A stretch of DNA of 15,952 bases from an uncultured Calothrix sp. (lineage in GTDB: Bacteria > Cyanobacteriota > Cyanobacteriia > Cyanobacteriales > Nostocaceae), in contig CAKZYM010000894.1 of assembly GCA_937884685.1 (NCBI GenBank), positions 1 through 15,952 of the forward strand. Direction: 5' to 3'. How positions within the stretch are numbered: the first letter of the stretch is position 1; the number at the start of each line of letters is the position of its first letter. This document shows, one piece after another, positions 7,720 through 15,447 of the stretch. The translations under genes were made by a program, and so were the position numbers. Under the pieces are notes generated by a model that was given only the letters and a program-made list of their open reading frames with translations, was not told where the DNA came from and did no database searches.

Positions 7720-8203
7720 GAGGTATTTCATTGAAGAAAAACTACTATATTTATCCACAATTTTAAATATTGGGTTACGACACAAGAACAAAAATTATGG
7801 TTATAAATTTTAATTAGGCTGCTAAATCTATTTCAAAGCCTACATCAATCTTAATGTTATGTTACGACACGAGAATAAACATTCTATTTACCCTCTTTAA
7901 ATTAGCTTTTCTGTTTAACTCAACCTACTAATTAATTTTATTTAAATAACTTTCTACGTTGTATATAGAAGCTATTCAAAACAACGCAGGAAAATCTATT
8001 AATATTAAACTAGATTTATTTCGTTTTTTCCGTACAAGCGAAGCATGTAAAGCGCAGATTATAACCTTAAATACCTTGAATTAAACTTAATTGTGAAAAT
8101 AATCTGTATTGATAATATAGTCTTTATGATTGATTAGAATTTCTAAAGCTTTAAATGTAAATTTAGTCATATTTTCTTGACATTAAAAAAAATGGATTAC
8201 GAT

Positions 8204-8232
8204 TTGACAAGGGTTTCAGGTCGCGGTAATTT
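8204..8232 (+). promoter_or_regulatory. Possible promoter inside repeat copy A
   Basis: A perfect -35 hexamer TTGACA (8204-8209) is followed after exactly 17 bp by TAATTT (8227-8232). Copy B keeps TTGACA and the spacing and has TAAATT at the -10 position, a slightly better match. Both lie at the left edge of the second conserved core. The -10 is weak, so this is tentative. Confidence 0.25.
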
Positions 8233-8282
8233 AATAATCTATGGCGACGTATATCTAAATATTTTAAGAAGCTATAAACCCT
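8210..8282 (+). ncRNA. Candidate structured element with nested stems in repeat copy A
   Basis: AGGGTTT (8210-8216) pairs with AAACCCT (8276-8282), enclosing a second stem, GTCGC (8220-8224) with GCGAC (8244-8248). Both stems are present in copy B. There, positions matching 8217 and 8275 have both changed (C to T and T to A), turning a mismatch into a pair and lengthening the outer stem. This suggests a folded RNA, or a DNA hairpin used in mobility. Two copies are too few to prove it. Confidence 0.25.
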
Positions 8283-8350
8283 ATAAATGCGTTGGTTTAA
8301 TTAAGACGGAAATAGACAATTACAGCCAACTTAATATAAACAAGTTTTAC

Positions 8351-8591
8351 GATTTTTACTACGGTTGACAAATAGATGGGCTTATAATCTTATGACTATA
8401 CTGTAAAACTAATTTGTAATTTGATTTAAATTATAGGCTGGAGTATATTTTGGGATAAAAAATTGTTTTGAGTCATAATCCAATATCGCTTTATCGATAT
8501 GAAAGCATATTTGTCTAAAATGTTGATTTTGGGTTTCAACTGTATCCTGAAAATCTATAGAGTAATTATTCATTTTTGCAATATTCATTCA
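8351..8591. other. AT-rich intergenic stretch between repeat copies A and C
   Basis: No gene is visible. TTGACA (8365-8370) and TATAAT (8383-8388) both occur but are only 12 bp apart, too close for a normal promoter. Copy A may continue into this stretch, but the matching sequence lies outside the window. Confidence 0.4.
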
Positions 8592-8680
8592 CAATCTTGA
8601 TGTTGGGTTACGACAGGAGAATAAATATTGTAATTACCTTCTTCACATTAGTTTTCCTGTCTAACCCAACCTACTAATTA
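8592..8680 (+). repeat. Short third copy (copy C) of the left end of the long repeat
   Basis: This 89-bp stretch aligns without gaps to 7846-7934 (offset 746), with 14 differences by hand count (about 84% identity), and to the left end of copy B. Only this left-end module is present; the similarity stops at CTACTAATTA. It therefore looks like a separately dispersed unit, a MITE-like element whose ends are inverted repeats. It finishes 8 bp before the stop codon of the trifunctional kinase gene, which is read from the other strand. Confidence 0.75.
8602..8670. terminator. Long hairpin just downstream of the trifunctional kinase gene
   Basis: GTTGGGTTA (8602-8610) pairs with TAACCCAAC (8662-8670). 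After a one-base bulge, GACAGGA (8612-8618) pairs with TCCTGTC (8655-8661). The result is a 16-bp stem with a 36-base loop, beginning about 20 bp after the kinase stop on the minus strand. It could stabilise or end the kinase mRNA. It lacks a U-tract, so the terminator role is inference, whereas the hairpin itself is plain in the sequence. Confidence 0.45.
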
Positions 8681-8688
8681 GTAACTGC

Positions 8689-11600
8689 TCATAGTTCACC
8701 GTTGACTGCTCGCTGCTCCATAACCGGAAGCTGAATGATAAATTCCGTTCCCAATCCTAATGATGAATCTACGTCTATTGTTCCACCGTGTTTTTCGACA
8801 ATAATTTGATGTGCGATCGCCATTCCTAACCCGGTACCTTTACCTACTGCTTTGGTGGTAAATAGATGGTCGAATATTTTGTGTTTGACTGCTTCTGACA
8901 TTCCCGTACCATTATCTTTAAAGTGTATAGAAATGCAGTTATTATCTGGATTCATTTTTGTGAGAACTTTAATTGTGTTGGGATTTTTTGCGATTTCTTG
9001 ATAGCTACTTTTGGTATTCGATTCTTCTAGAGCATCAATAGCGTTGGCTAATAAGTTCATAAATACCTGATTTAGTTGACCGGGAAAACACTGAATTTTG
9101 GGTAAATCACCATATTCTTTAATAATTTTAATTTCCGGTCGATTTTCATTAGCTTTTAAGCGGTGTTTGAGAATCATGATGGTACTATCAATACCTTCAT
9201 GAATATTAAAAGCAACTTTGTGTTCGGTATCAGCCCGAGAAAAAGTTCTTAAACTCGTGCTAATGCTGCGAATTCGTTTAACTCCTTCTTGCATTGAGGA
9301 AATCAGTTTTGGTAAATCTTCCCGTAGGTATTGTAAATCAATCGCTTCAATTTCTTCTTCAATTTCTTCATCGGAATCGGGAAATTTTTCTTGATATAAA
9401 TCAATTAAACCAAATACATCTTTTACATACTCAAGAGCAGGTTTTAAGTTACCAGCAATAAACCCAACTGGATTATTAATTTCATGTGCAACACCTGCAA
9501 CTAAGTTACCCAGTGCAGACATTTTTTCACCTTGTACTAACTTTAATTGTGCCTGTTTGAGTTCTGTTAAAGAATTTTCCAGTTGCTGAGCGTAATCTTG
9601 TGCTTGTTGATATAAACGAGCGTTTTCTAAAGAAATTGCTGCTTGAGAACAAATTAAATTAAGTAGGGAAACCCGGTCTTTTGTAAATGCTCCTGGTGTT
9701 AACTTATTTTCTAAGTAAAGTATTCCAATTAGTTTACCTTGATTCAGAATTGGGTTGCATAATATACTTTGGGGTCGCTGCTGTTGAATATAAGAATCGT
9801 TTTCTAAAAATGAAATTTGGTTTAATAAAGGCAAATTTTTAGTATCTGAAATTAGTAAGTATTTTTGAGTTCTAGCTACGTAATTGATTAATTTAATAGG
9901 TAGATAATCATTACTTTCTAAAGGAATCGAAGGTAAAATAAAAGTTTCCGATTCTACTGTACTACTGATAGCTTCAATTACTAAATTATTACCTTTAGGC
10001 ATCAGCAAAGCGCATTTAGAAGCACCAGCATTTTCCATCACAACTTGCATTAAAGTATTAAGTAAATGTTTGAGTTCAAGTACTCCAGAAATAGCCTGTG
10101 AGGCTTTAGTTACTGTTGCTAAATCGAGCAGGGATGTACCTGTATTAGTAGAATGAAAAGTTGTTGTATTACGGAGAGAAATAGTTTCATTGCTGTTAAT
10201 AGCTTGCTTGTCTTGATTTAACACGGGAGCAAGTAATTCAGGGTAGCGTTTTTCTAAATCTTCTACTTTGGCTTTAGCACCCCAGCGAGCATAGCAGTAG
10301 TAAGCTTGGATAAGATAAGTTTGAGCAATTTGTTCTTTTTCCCATTCTAAATAGAATTTAGCTGCGAGTTCGTTGGATATTGCTTCTTCATGAAGATATT
10401 CGTTTGCTTTAGCGCCTTTAATTGCTAAATCATAGTAATCTATGGCTTGAGTTTTCTGATTTAAAACTCTATATTTCTCTGCTTCTACTAGATAATATTT
10501 GTGTAAATGATTCATCGGGGCATTATCGGCCCATTTTTTCATCTGTTTTTGATTTTTATTGACTTGTTTTAGAAAATGATTTTTGTTTTTATTCTTGTTT
10601 TTATTGTTCTCTAGAAAGTCATTTTGACTGAACGCAGCCAAATTGGCTAAAGAATCATAAAAGTAAAAACTTGGCAAACTAAATAAAGCTGTAGCTGATT
10701 CCAAATATGGATAACCAAATTTAAACTGTGCCACTGCTTGAGTATATTCACCAAACAAATAACTTAAAGTACCTTTGCAAAGTTGTATTAGATAAATTCC
10801 GGATTTATCATTAGATTCAGTTTGAACCAGGAACATTTTTTCTTCATCACATGCAATTCCTTTTAATACGCATACATCTTCGGATTCACCCATTAAATTC
10901 AAAACGAATTGACGCAGAGTATTTTGATAATTTAAAGATGTTTCCTGCTTAATTTGAGCAATACTTTCACCGTACAAAGCAAGTTTTTGTTCGAGTTCAC
11001 TTAATTCCAAACCGCTAAAATAAGAATGTTGAAAGTGAATCATAATACTCAAAGCTGCGTAATCTAAATCTCCAGTATTCAATCCGCTGTGGTAACCTTC
11101 CAACAATGGTGTTAAAGTTTCTCTAACATGAATTTGCCAATGTTTAATAAAAGTATAAACAACAAAATTCACGCTAGTTTCAATTTCTTTAGTGTCAAAC
11201 TTTTTTAGCAATCTTAAAGCAAGTTCTCCAAATTTATAGCCAGAAGGGATATCTCCAAAAGGTCCGCAAAGAATCAGTCCATACCAAGCATAGGTCAAAG
11301 AAGACCAAGTATTATTGCCGTATTTAAGATATAAATTAACTTTCTTAAAAATCAGTAGCGGTAATAATTGAGGAGAACCAATATATGCAGCGGTTAGAGC
11401 TTTTGATAATAGTCGTGTTGTCACCGATTTGGGAACAGATGTCATTTCTGAGATATCATAAAGCGATTCAATTGGTTTCCCAAGGTAAGCGGCTTTAGTC
11501 GCGAGAAAACTAAGTAAAATATGAGGAGTTGTAGGTTTATTGGGAAATTTAATTCCTAATAGCTTTACTACATTTAATACAACCTTGACAGCTTCTACAG

Positions 11601-14241
11601 GTTGATTTTGGGCAATCCAAGCCTGAATTTTAACTTCATAAACTTTCACCTTATCTAATAGTGTGTTGGCTTGTTTTAAAACGACTGCTATCAACTCTTC
11701 CATCTGAGAAAAATCACCACCCAAATAGGCGACTTCTGCTCCTATATCATGCAGTTCAAGAGTCAACTGGTAATGTGTTTTCCAACATTGAGAGTCTAAT
11801 AATTTCCGACCCATAGTTAAATATTGTGTAGCAGCAGTATAAGCTGTAGAAGCTTTAGCCTTTTTAGCAGCGATAAGATTTAATTGCGCTAATTCGTGAC
11901 GTTTATCCGGTTCTATAATTAAATCCCGAGCAACATTTAGCTGGTTAACAATTTCAAATATTTTATCTTCTCTTTCTTCAACAGCAATATTTTCAAGTAA
12001 CTGTTGACCAATTTTTAAATGAGTAGTTTGCTTTTTATCATCCGGAATTAAAGAATAAGCAGCTTGCTGTACTCTATCGTGCAAAAACTTATATTTAGCC
12101 GATTGTTTATCGAAATTTGATAATTGTTGATTTATCTCCTCATTGCCAGTACTTTGATAAAACTTATATACTTCTGTAGTCGGTAAAATAAAACCTTCCT
12201 GCATTGCTTTCCATAAATTAGATGCAGTTTCAACCCGAGATTGTCCATATACAATCGATAAGGTATTTACATCAAATTGATTACCAATACAAGCAGCAAG
12301 TTTTAATGCTTCTTGAGTTGAATGTGGCAATTTTTGTAATTGCAATGCCATGAACTCAACCACATCATCGGTAAGAGCTAATTTTCTTACTTTAGCAATA
12401 TCGCATTGCCATCCTCCTTCAACTTCTCTTTGTTCTTGCTTGTTCAAAGGGAATTGAGAAGGAATATAATTAATTAATTTATCTTCATACAAAGACTTGA
12501 GAAACTGAGTACTAAAAAATGGATTTCCATGAGTTTTCTGGTAAATCAGTTCAGTTAAAGGAGAAGCTATTTCTGGCAAACAATCGAGACTATCAGCTAC
12601 CAGATAATTTAAATCTGATTCTGCTAAAGGAGCTAAAGTAATTGTATTAATAACTGCTCCGGTCTTTTGAATCTCTTCTAACGTTAATATTAAAGGATGA
12701 GTAGGATAAACTTCATTATCTCGGTATGCACCAATTATTAGCAAATAACCAGTATCCGTTTGCATTAACAATTCAATTAACTTCAAAGATGCCGAATCAG
12801 CCCACTGTAAATCATCCAAAAAGATGACCAAAGGATGTTCTTTTGTGGTAAAAACTTGAATGAATTTTAGGAATAATAAATTGAAGCGATTTTGAGCAGC
12901 ACTCCCACTAAGTTCGGTAACAGCAGGTTGTTTGCCAATGATTTGTTCTAATTCGGGAATTACATCAACAATTACTTGTCCATTTTCACCCAATGTCTCT
13001 TGAATCTTAATTCTCCATTGCTGAAGTTGGATATGATTTTCGCCTAATAATTGTCCCATCAAATCCCGAAAAGCTTGCACAAATGCACCCAACGGAATAT
13101 TGCGTTGAAACTGGTCAAATTTACCTTTAACAAAATAACCCCGTTGCCGTACAATCGGTTTATGAACTTCATTTACTACCGCAGTTTTACCAATACCAGA
13201 AAATCCTGCCACTAACATTAATTCGGCTTGACAATTAGAAATTTCTTCTGCTCCACTTACACGCTCAAATGCTGCTAATAAGGTTCCTACTTCTTTTTCT
13301 CTTCCGTAGAGTTTTTCGGGAATAATAAAACGCTCGCAAATATCCCTTGTAGCTAATTCAAAATGTGTAATAGTTCCAGCTTCTTGCCATTGCTGCCAAG
13401 ATAATTCCAAATCATATTTTAAACCCGAAGCACTTTGATAGCGGTCTTCGGCATTTTTTGCCATTAATTTAATAATAATATCCGATAAAACTTGAGGAAT
13501 TTCTTCACTGTGAACTGCTTGATGACTGTTTACGAAAGGTGGTTGTTTAGCTAGATGATAATGAACCAACTCCATAACATCATCGCTGTTAAACGGAAGT
13601 CTTCCGGCAAGTAATTCAAAGAAGGTAACACCAAGAGAATAAAAATCGCTGCGGTAATCAATTCCCCGGTTCATTCTTCCGGTTTGTTCTGGAGAAATAT
13701 AAGCAAGGGTTCCTTCTAAAACATGAGGATTTTGTAGCTGTTGTGCTTCTCTAGGTAACAGCGAAGAAATACTAAAATCAATCAGCTTAATTTGCTTGCT
13801 TTCGGGATTAATTAAGATATTTGCAGGTTTAATATCTTTGTGAATCACGCGCTGATTAATTAAATCCGATAAGATATCAACAATTTGTGAAGCTATAGGA
13901 AAAAATTCATCCAGAGAAAGATATTTTTTCTCTTTTAACCATTCTTGAAGTGAAATTTCTCCTTTATCTTCCATAATCAAAGCATAGCCATTGCCGTAAC
14001 TTTCCAGACTCAAAGGTTTAACAATACCCGTGGCATCAAGATTTTTAGCAATGCTATACTGGTTGCGGAACTGAACGAGTTCGTTAAAGCTGGGGTACTC
14101 CTGATTTCGCATGAGTTTAATCACCACTGCTTTTTGGTCTTGTTCTCTAACCCCTCGACAAACAAGGTTTCTGCTGCCTGCGTATAATTCCTTGGTAATG
14201 CAGTATCCTGAAATAACTATCTTCCTATCAATCATATTCAT
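8689..14241 (-). CDS. Trifunctional Ser/Thr kinase - AAA ATPase - GAF histidine kinase
   Basis: A 1850-residue cytoplasmic signalling fusion of a type abundant in filamentous cyanobacteria. Domains in order: a Ser/Thr kinase (about 8-285) with Lys42, the HKD catalytic loop (134-136, Asn141), DFS in place of DFG (155-157) and SPEQTGRMNRG; an AAA_16/NACHT-like ATPase (about 308-600) with Walker A GFSGIGKT (346-353) and Walker B FLDDLQW (474-480); a long helical TPR-like region (about 620-1340); a GAF domain (about 1370-1540) with YLENKLTPGAF; a short coiled coil; and a histidine kinase with phospho-acceptor His1586 in AGVAHEINNP, N-box Asn1733, DNGTGM from 1776 and GKGTGLGM. The glycine-rich loop of the first kinase is degenerate, as is common in this family. 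It starts at ATG 14241; Met3 is an alternative. No response regulator is next to it. A low-complexity KNKNKN tract interrupts the TPR region. Confidence 0.92.
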   Translation of the reverse strand: MNMIDRKIVISGYCITKELYAGSRNLVCRGVREQDQKAVVIKLMRNQEYPSFNELVQFRNQYSIAKNLDATGIVKPLSLESYGNGYALIMEDKGEISLQEWLKEKKYLSLDEFFPIASQIVDILSDLINQRVIHKDIKPANILINPESKQIKLIDFSISSLLPREAQQLQNPHVLEGTLAYISPEQTGRMNRGIDYRSDFYSLGVTFFELLAGRLPFNSDDVMELVHYHLAKQPPFVNSHQAVHSEEIPQVLSDIIIKLMAKNAEDRYQSASGLKYDLELSWQQWQEAGTITHFELATRDICERFIIPEKLYGREKEVGTLLAAFERVSGAEEISNCQAELMLVAGFSGIGKTAVVNEVHKPIVRQRGYFVKGKFDQFQRNIPLGAFVQAFRDLMGQLLGENHIQLQQWRIKIQETLGENGQVIVDVIPELEQIIGKQPAVTELSGSAAQNRFNLLFLKFIQVFTTKEHPLVIFLDDLQWADSASLKLIELLMQTDTGYLLIIGAYRDNEVYPTHPLILTLEEIQKTGAVINTITLAPLAESDLNYLVADSLDCLPEIASPLTELIYQKTHGNPFFSTQFLKSLYEDKLINYIPSQFPLNKQEQREVEGGWQCDIAKVRKLALTDDVVEFMALQLQKLPHSTQEALKLAACIGNQFDVNTLSIVYGQSRVETASNLWKAMQEGFILPTTEVYKFYQSTGNEEINQQLSNFDKQSAKYKFLHDRVQQAAYSLIPDDKKQTTHLKIGQQLLENIAVEEREDKIFEIVNQLNVARDLIIEPDKRHELAQLNLIAAKKAKASTAYTAATQYLTMGRKLLDSQCWKTHYQLTLELHDIGAEVAYLGGDFSQMEELIAVVLKQANTLLDKVKVYEVKIQAWIAQNQPVEAVKVVLNVVKLLGIKFPNKPTTPHILLSFLATKAAYLGKPIESLYDISEMTSVPKSVTTRLLSKALTAAYIGSPQLLPLLIFKKVNLYLKYGNNTWSSLTYAWYGLILCGPFGDIPSGYKFGELALRLLKKFDTKEIETSVNFVVYTFIKHWQIHVRETLTPLLEGYHSGLNTGDLDYAALSIMIHFQHSYFSGLELSELEQKLALYGESIAQIKQETSLNYQNTLRQFVLNLMGESEDVCVLKGIACDEEKMFLVQTESNDKSGIYLIQLCKGTLSYLFGEYTQAVAQFKFGYPYLESATALFSLPSFYFYDSLANLAAFSQNDFLENNKNKNKNKNHFLKQVNKNQKQMKKWADNAPMNHLHKYYLVEAEKYRVLNQKTQAIDYYDLAIKGAKANEYLHEEAISNELAAKFYLEWEKEQIAQTYLIQAYYCYARWGAKAKVEDLEKRYPELLAPVLNQDKQAINSNETISLRNTTTFHSTNTGTSLLDLATVTKASQAISGVLELKHLLNTLMQVVMENAGASKCALLMPKGNNLVIEAISSTVESETFILPSIPLESNDYLPIKLINYVARTQKYLLISDTKNLPLLNQISFLENDSYIQQQRPQSILCNPILNQGKLIGILYLENKLTPGAFTKDRVSLLNLICSQAAISLENARLYQQAQDYAQQLENSLTELKQAQLKLVQGEKMSALGNLVAGVAHEINNPVGFIAGNLKPALEYVKDVFGLIDLYQEKFPDSDEEIEEEIEAIDLQYLREDLPKLISSMQEGVKRIRSISTSLRTFSRADTEHKVAFNIHEGIDSTIMILKHRLKANENRPEIKIIKEYGDLPKIQCFPGQLNQVFMNLLANAIDALEESNTKSSYQEIAKNPNTIKVLTKMNPDNNCISIHFKDNGTGMSEAVKHKIFDHLFTTKAVGKGTGLGMAIAHQIIVEKHGGTIDVDSSLGLGTEFIIQLPVMEQRAVNGEL
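10583..10606 (-). repeat. 12-bp tandem repeat coding for a Lys-Asn tract in the kinase
   Basis: Two 12-base units differing at one base (TTGTTTTTATTC and TTGTTTTTATTG, plus strand) encode an Asn-Lys alternation in the TPR-like part of the trifunctional kinase, with further A/T-rich Lys and Asn codons around them. It looks like a slippage-prone insertion in a surface loop. Confidence 0.6.
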
Positions 14242-14288
14242 TTTAAAATCTCAGATTCATCTTTTTTTGACATAATCTTAGTATTCCC

Positions 14289-15110
14289 ATGAACATATCT
14301 TTGATAACACCCAAACCTTTCAATCCCCAAAAACTTCGAGCTAGAAAAGTCAACTTTCAATTGTCTACTGATATTCCTAAAATTTGGCATGGAAACAGCT
14401 TGATTATGACTCATTTTTTCAACGCAATTAACTTGTTTCTGCCGGCTTTTGAGCTAATGATGGTCAGGGTAATGAAGAATCAACTCAATAATATCGAAGA
14501 TTCCGAATTCAAAAAACAAATTTGTGGGTTTATCGCTCAAGAAGCTAGTCATAGTCAAGCGCACCATCAATATAATCAAATATTACGAAAACAAGGCTAT
14601 AAATTTGAAAAATTGCTAAAAACAACTGATTTTATTCTTACCGAAATAGTTGAAAAACGATTGGGTAAACAAGTTTCTTTAGCAACAATTGCTGGTTTCG
14701 AGCATCTTACGACTTTACTTGCGGAAATTGTTCTTAAAGTAGATATGCTCGAACCTGCCGAGTTTAGAATGAAAGAATTATGGAAATGGCATGCTGCTGA
14801 AGAAATTGAGCATAGTTCTTTAGCGTTTATTTATCTACAGAAAATAAATAATAGCTATTGGCTACGGGTAGTTGGGGGAGTTTTAGGGGCTGCAATTGTC
14901 GTAAGTTTTATTGCTATAGGAATGTTGCTACTAGTCTTACAAGAACGATATTTTTTCAGTTGGAAAACATTAATCGATTTGAATAAATTATTGTTTACCA
15001 AATATAAGCTGATTCCATACAGTTTGATACCTTTCTTTGAGTACTTTAATTTTAAATTTGATTCCTGCAATCAAGATATTTATCCTTTAGCTGAAAAGGT
15101 TTTTATTTAA
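14289..15110 (+). CDS. Ferritin-like 'metal-dependent hydrolase' (PF10118-type) with membrane segment
   Basis: A 273-residue protein of the family annotated as predicted metal-dependent hydrolase (PF10118/COG3687). The metal-ligand pattern is visible: Glu55 in FELMM, EASHSQAHH (Glu85, His88, His92), FEHLTTLLAE (Glu138, His139, Glu146) and WHAAEEIEHSS (His168, Glu171/172, His175). These Glu/His helices recall diiron ferritin-like proteins. The real reaction of the family is unclear to me, and 'hydrolase' may be a misnomer. Residues about 196-218 form one strongly hydrophobic helix, so the protein is probably membrane-anchored, and the last 50 residues are also aromatic-rich. It is divergent from the trifunctional kinase across only 47 bp, so the promoters must overlap or lie inside each other's 5' ends. 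The ATG at 14289 has no good Shine-Dalgarno. A TTGACA at 14267-14272 has no properly spaced -10. Confidence 0.82.
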   Translation: MNISLITPKPFNPQKLRARKVNFQLSTDIPKIWHGNSLIMTHFFNAINLFLPAFELMMVRVMKNQLNNIEDSEFKKQICGFIAQEASHSQAHHQYNQILRKQGYKFEKLLKTTDFILTEIVEKRLGKQVSLATIAGFEHLTTLLAEIVLKVDMLEPAEFRMKELWKWHAAEEIEHSSLAFIYLQKINNSYWLRVVGGVLGAAIVVSFIAIGMLLLVLQERYFFSWKTLIDLNKLLFTKYKLIPYSLIPFFEYFNFKFDSCNQDIYPLAEKVFI

Positions 15111-15150
15111 GAAGGGAAATTGCGCTGTCTTGATTTATTGGTTGTGTAGG

Positions 15151-15163
15151 ACACTAGCAGTGT
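15151..15163 (+). terminator. Small hairpin after the ferritin-like gene
   Basis: ACACT-AGC-AGTGT forms a five-base-pair stem about 40 bp downstream of the stop codon. No clear U-tract follows, so it is at best a weak terminator. Confidence 0.2.
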
Positions 15164-15164
15164 T

Positions 15165-15232
15165 AGAAATCCGGTTTCTTCGAGATTTAACGACAATACA
15201 ATAATGTTTTGACAATTAGAAACCGGGTTTCT
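15165..15232. repeat. Pair of AGAAACCGGGTTTCT-type palindromes
   Basis: Two 15-bp near-palindromes, AGAAATCCGGTTTCT (15165-15179) and AGAAACCGGGTTTCT (15218-15232), sit 38 bp apart. Each can fold on itself and each can pair with the other. This sequence is a familiar dispersed palindromic repeat of cyanobacterial intergenic regions, cited from general knowledge. Confidence 0.6.
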
Positions 15233-15252
15233 TTAGATTCATAAATAAGTTT

Positions 15253-15303
15253 TAGGGTGTGTTATGAACGGAACGTTTTAACGCTCCGTGAAAACACACC
15301 CTA
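15253..15303. repeat. 51-bp hairpin element with TAGGGTGTGTT ends
   Basis: TAGGGTGTGTT (15253-15263) pairs perfectly with AACACACCCTA (15293-15303). Inside, ACGGA (15268-15272) pairs with TCCGT (15285-15289), and CGTT (15274-15277) with AACG (15280-15283) around a two-base loop. Together they make a long, near-complete hairpin resembling the TAGGGTGTGTT...CACACCCTA palindromic repeats spread in cyanobacterial genomes. Confidence 0.65.
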
Positions 15304-15350
15304 CGTTTTCCTCGTTTAATAGTAATAAGTTATTGGTAATTTATAGCTTG

Positions 15351-15407
15351 GGTTAGGCGCAAGAAAATGTATGCTTGTTTATAACAATATACATTTGCAA
15401 CCCCAAC
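15351..15407. repeat. Imperfect inverted repeat with TTGGGTT ends
   Basis: TTGGGTT (15352-15358) faces AACCCCAA near 15399-15406, and inside AAATGTAT (15365-15372) pairs perfectly with ATACATTT (15389-15396) around a 16-base loop. It is probably a decayed relative of the TTGGGTTA...TAACCCAA hairpin at 8602-8670. Confidence 0.4.
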
Positions 15408-15447
15408 AAATTTTTAAATCTCGTTTTTAAGAAAATTGGTTTATCTA

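Larger units (their letters stand above)
7846..8350 (+). repeat. Long dispersed repeat, copy A
   Basis: This stretch aligns without any gap to 15448-15952 at a constant offset of 7602. By hand count there are about 65 differences in 505 bp (about 87% identity). The homology may extend further right, but the other copy runs off the window. Two cores are far better conserved: 7879-7990 (two differences) and about 8194-8290. The segment between them is more diverged. The element has no transposase. Its only longer frame (8177-8368, TTG start) is interrupted in copy B, so it is a non-coding repeat or a non-autonomous element of unknown kind. Confidence 0.8.

Noticed and set aside
7564..7813. Open frames on both strands of about 70-75 codons downstream of the S9 gene
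   Set aside because: They are translations of G-rich short repeats and a GC-rich palindrome (peptides like SLPAERRGEGGE), a well-known source of false genes in cyanobacteria.
8177..8368. 63-codon open frame in repeat copy A (TTG start; contains IIYGDVYLNI)
   Set aside because: It starts with TTG without a ribosome site, matches no family I know, and the same frame in copy B ends at a TAA (15875-15877). The local conservation is better explained by the repeat itself.
8365..8388. TTGACA and TATAAT close together
   Set aside because: The spacer is only 12 bp, outside the range that supports sigma-70-type recognition.
14267..14291. TTGACA upstream of the ferritin-like gene as its -35 box
   Set aside because: A matching -10 at 16-18 bp would fall on or after the start codon.
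14855..15070. Minus-strand open frame inside the ferritin-like gene
   Set aside because: Shadow of the transmembrane and C-terminal coding region on the other strand.
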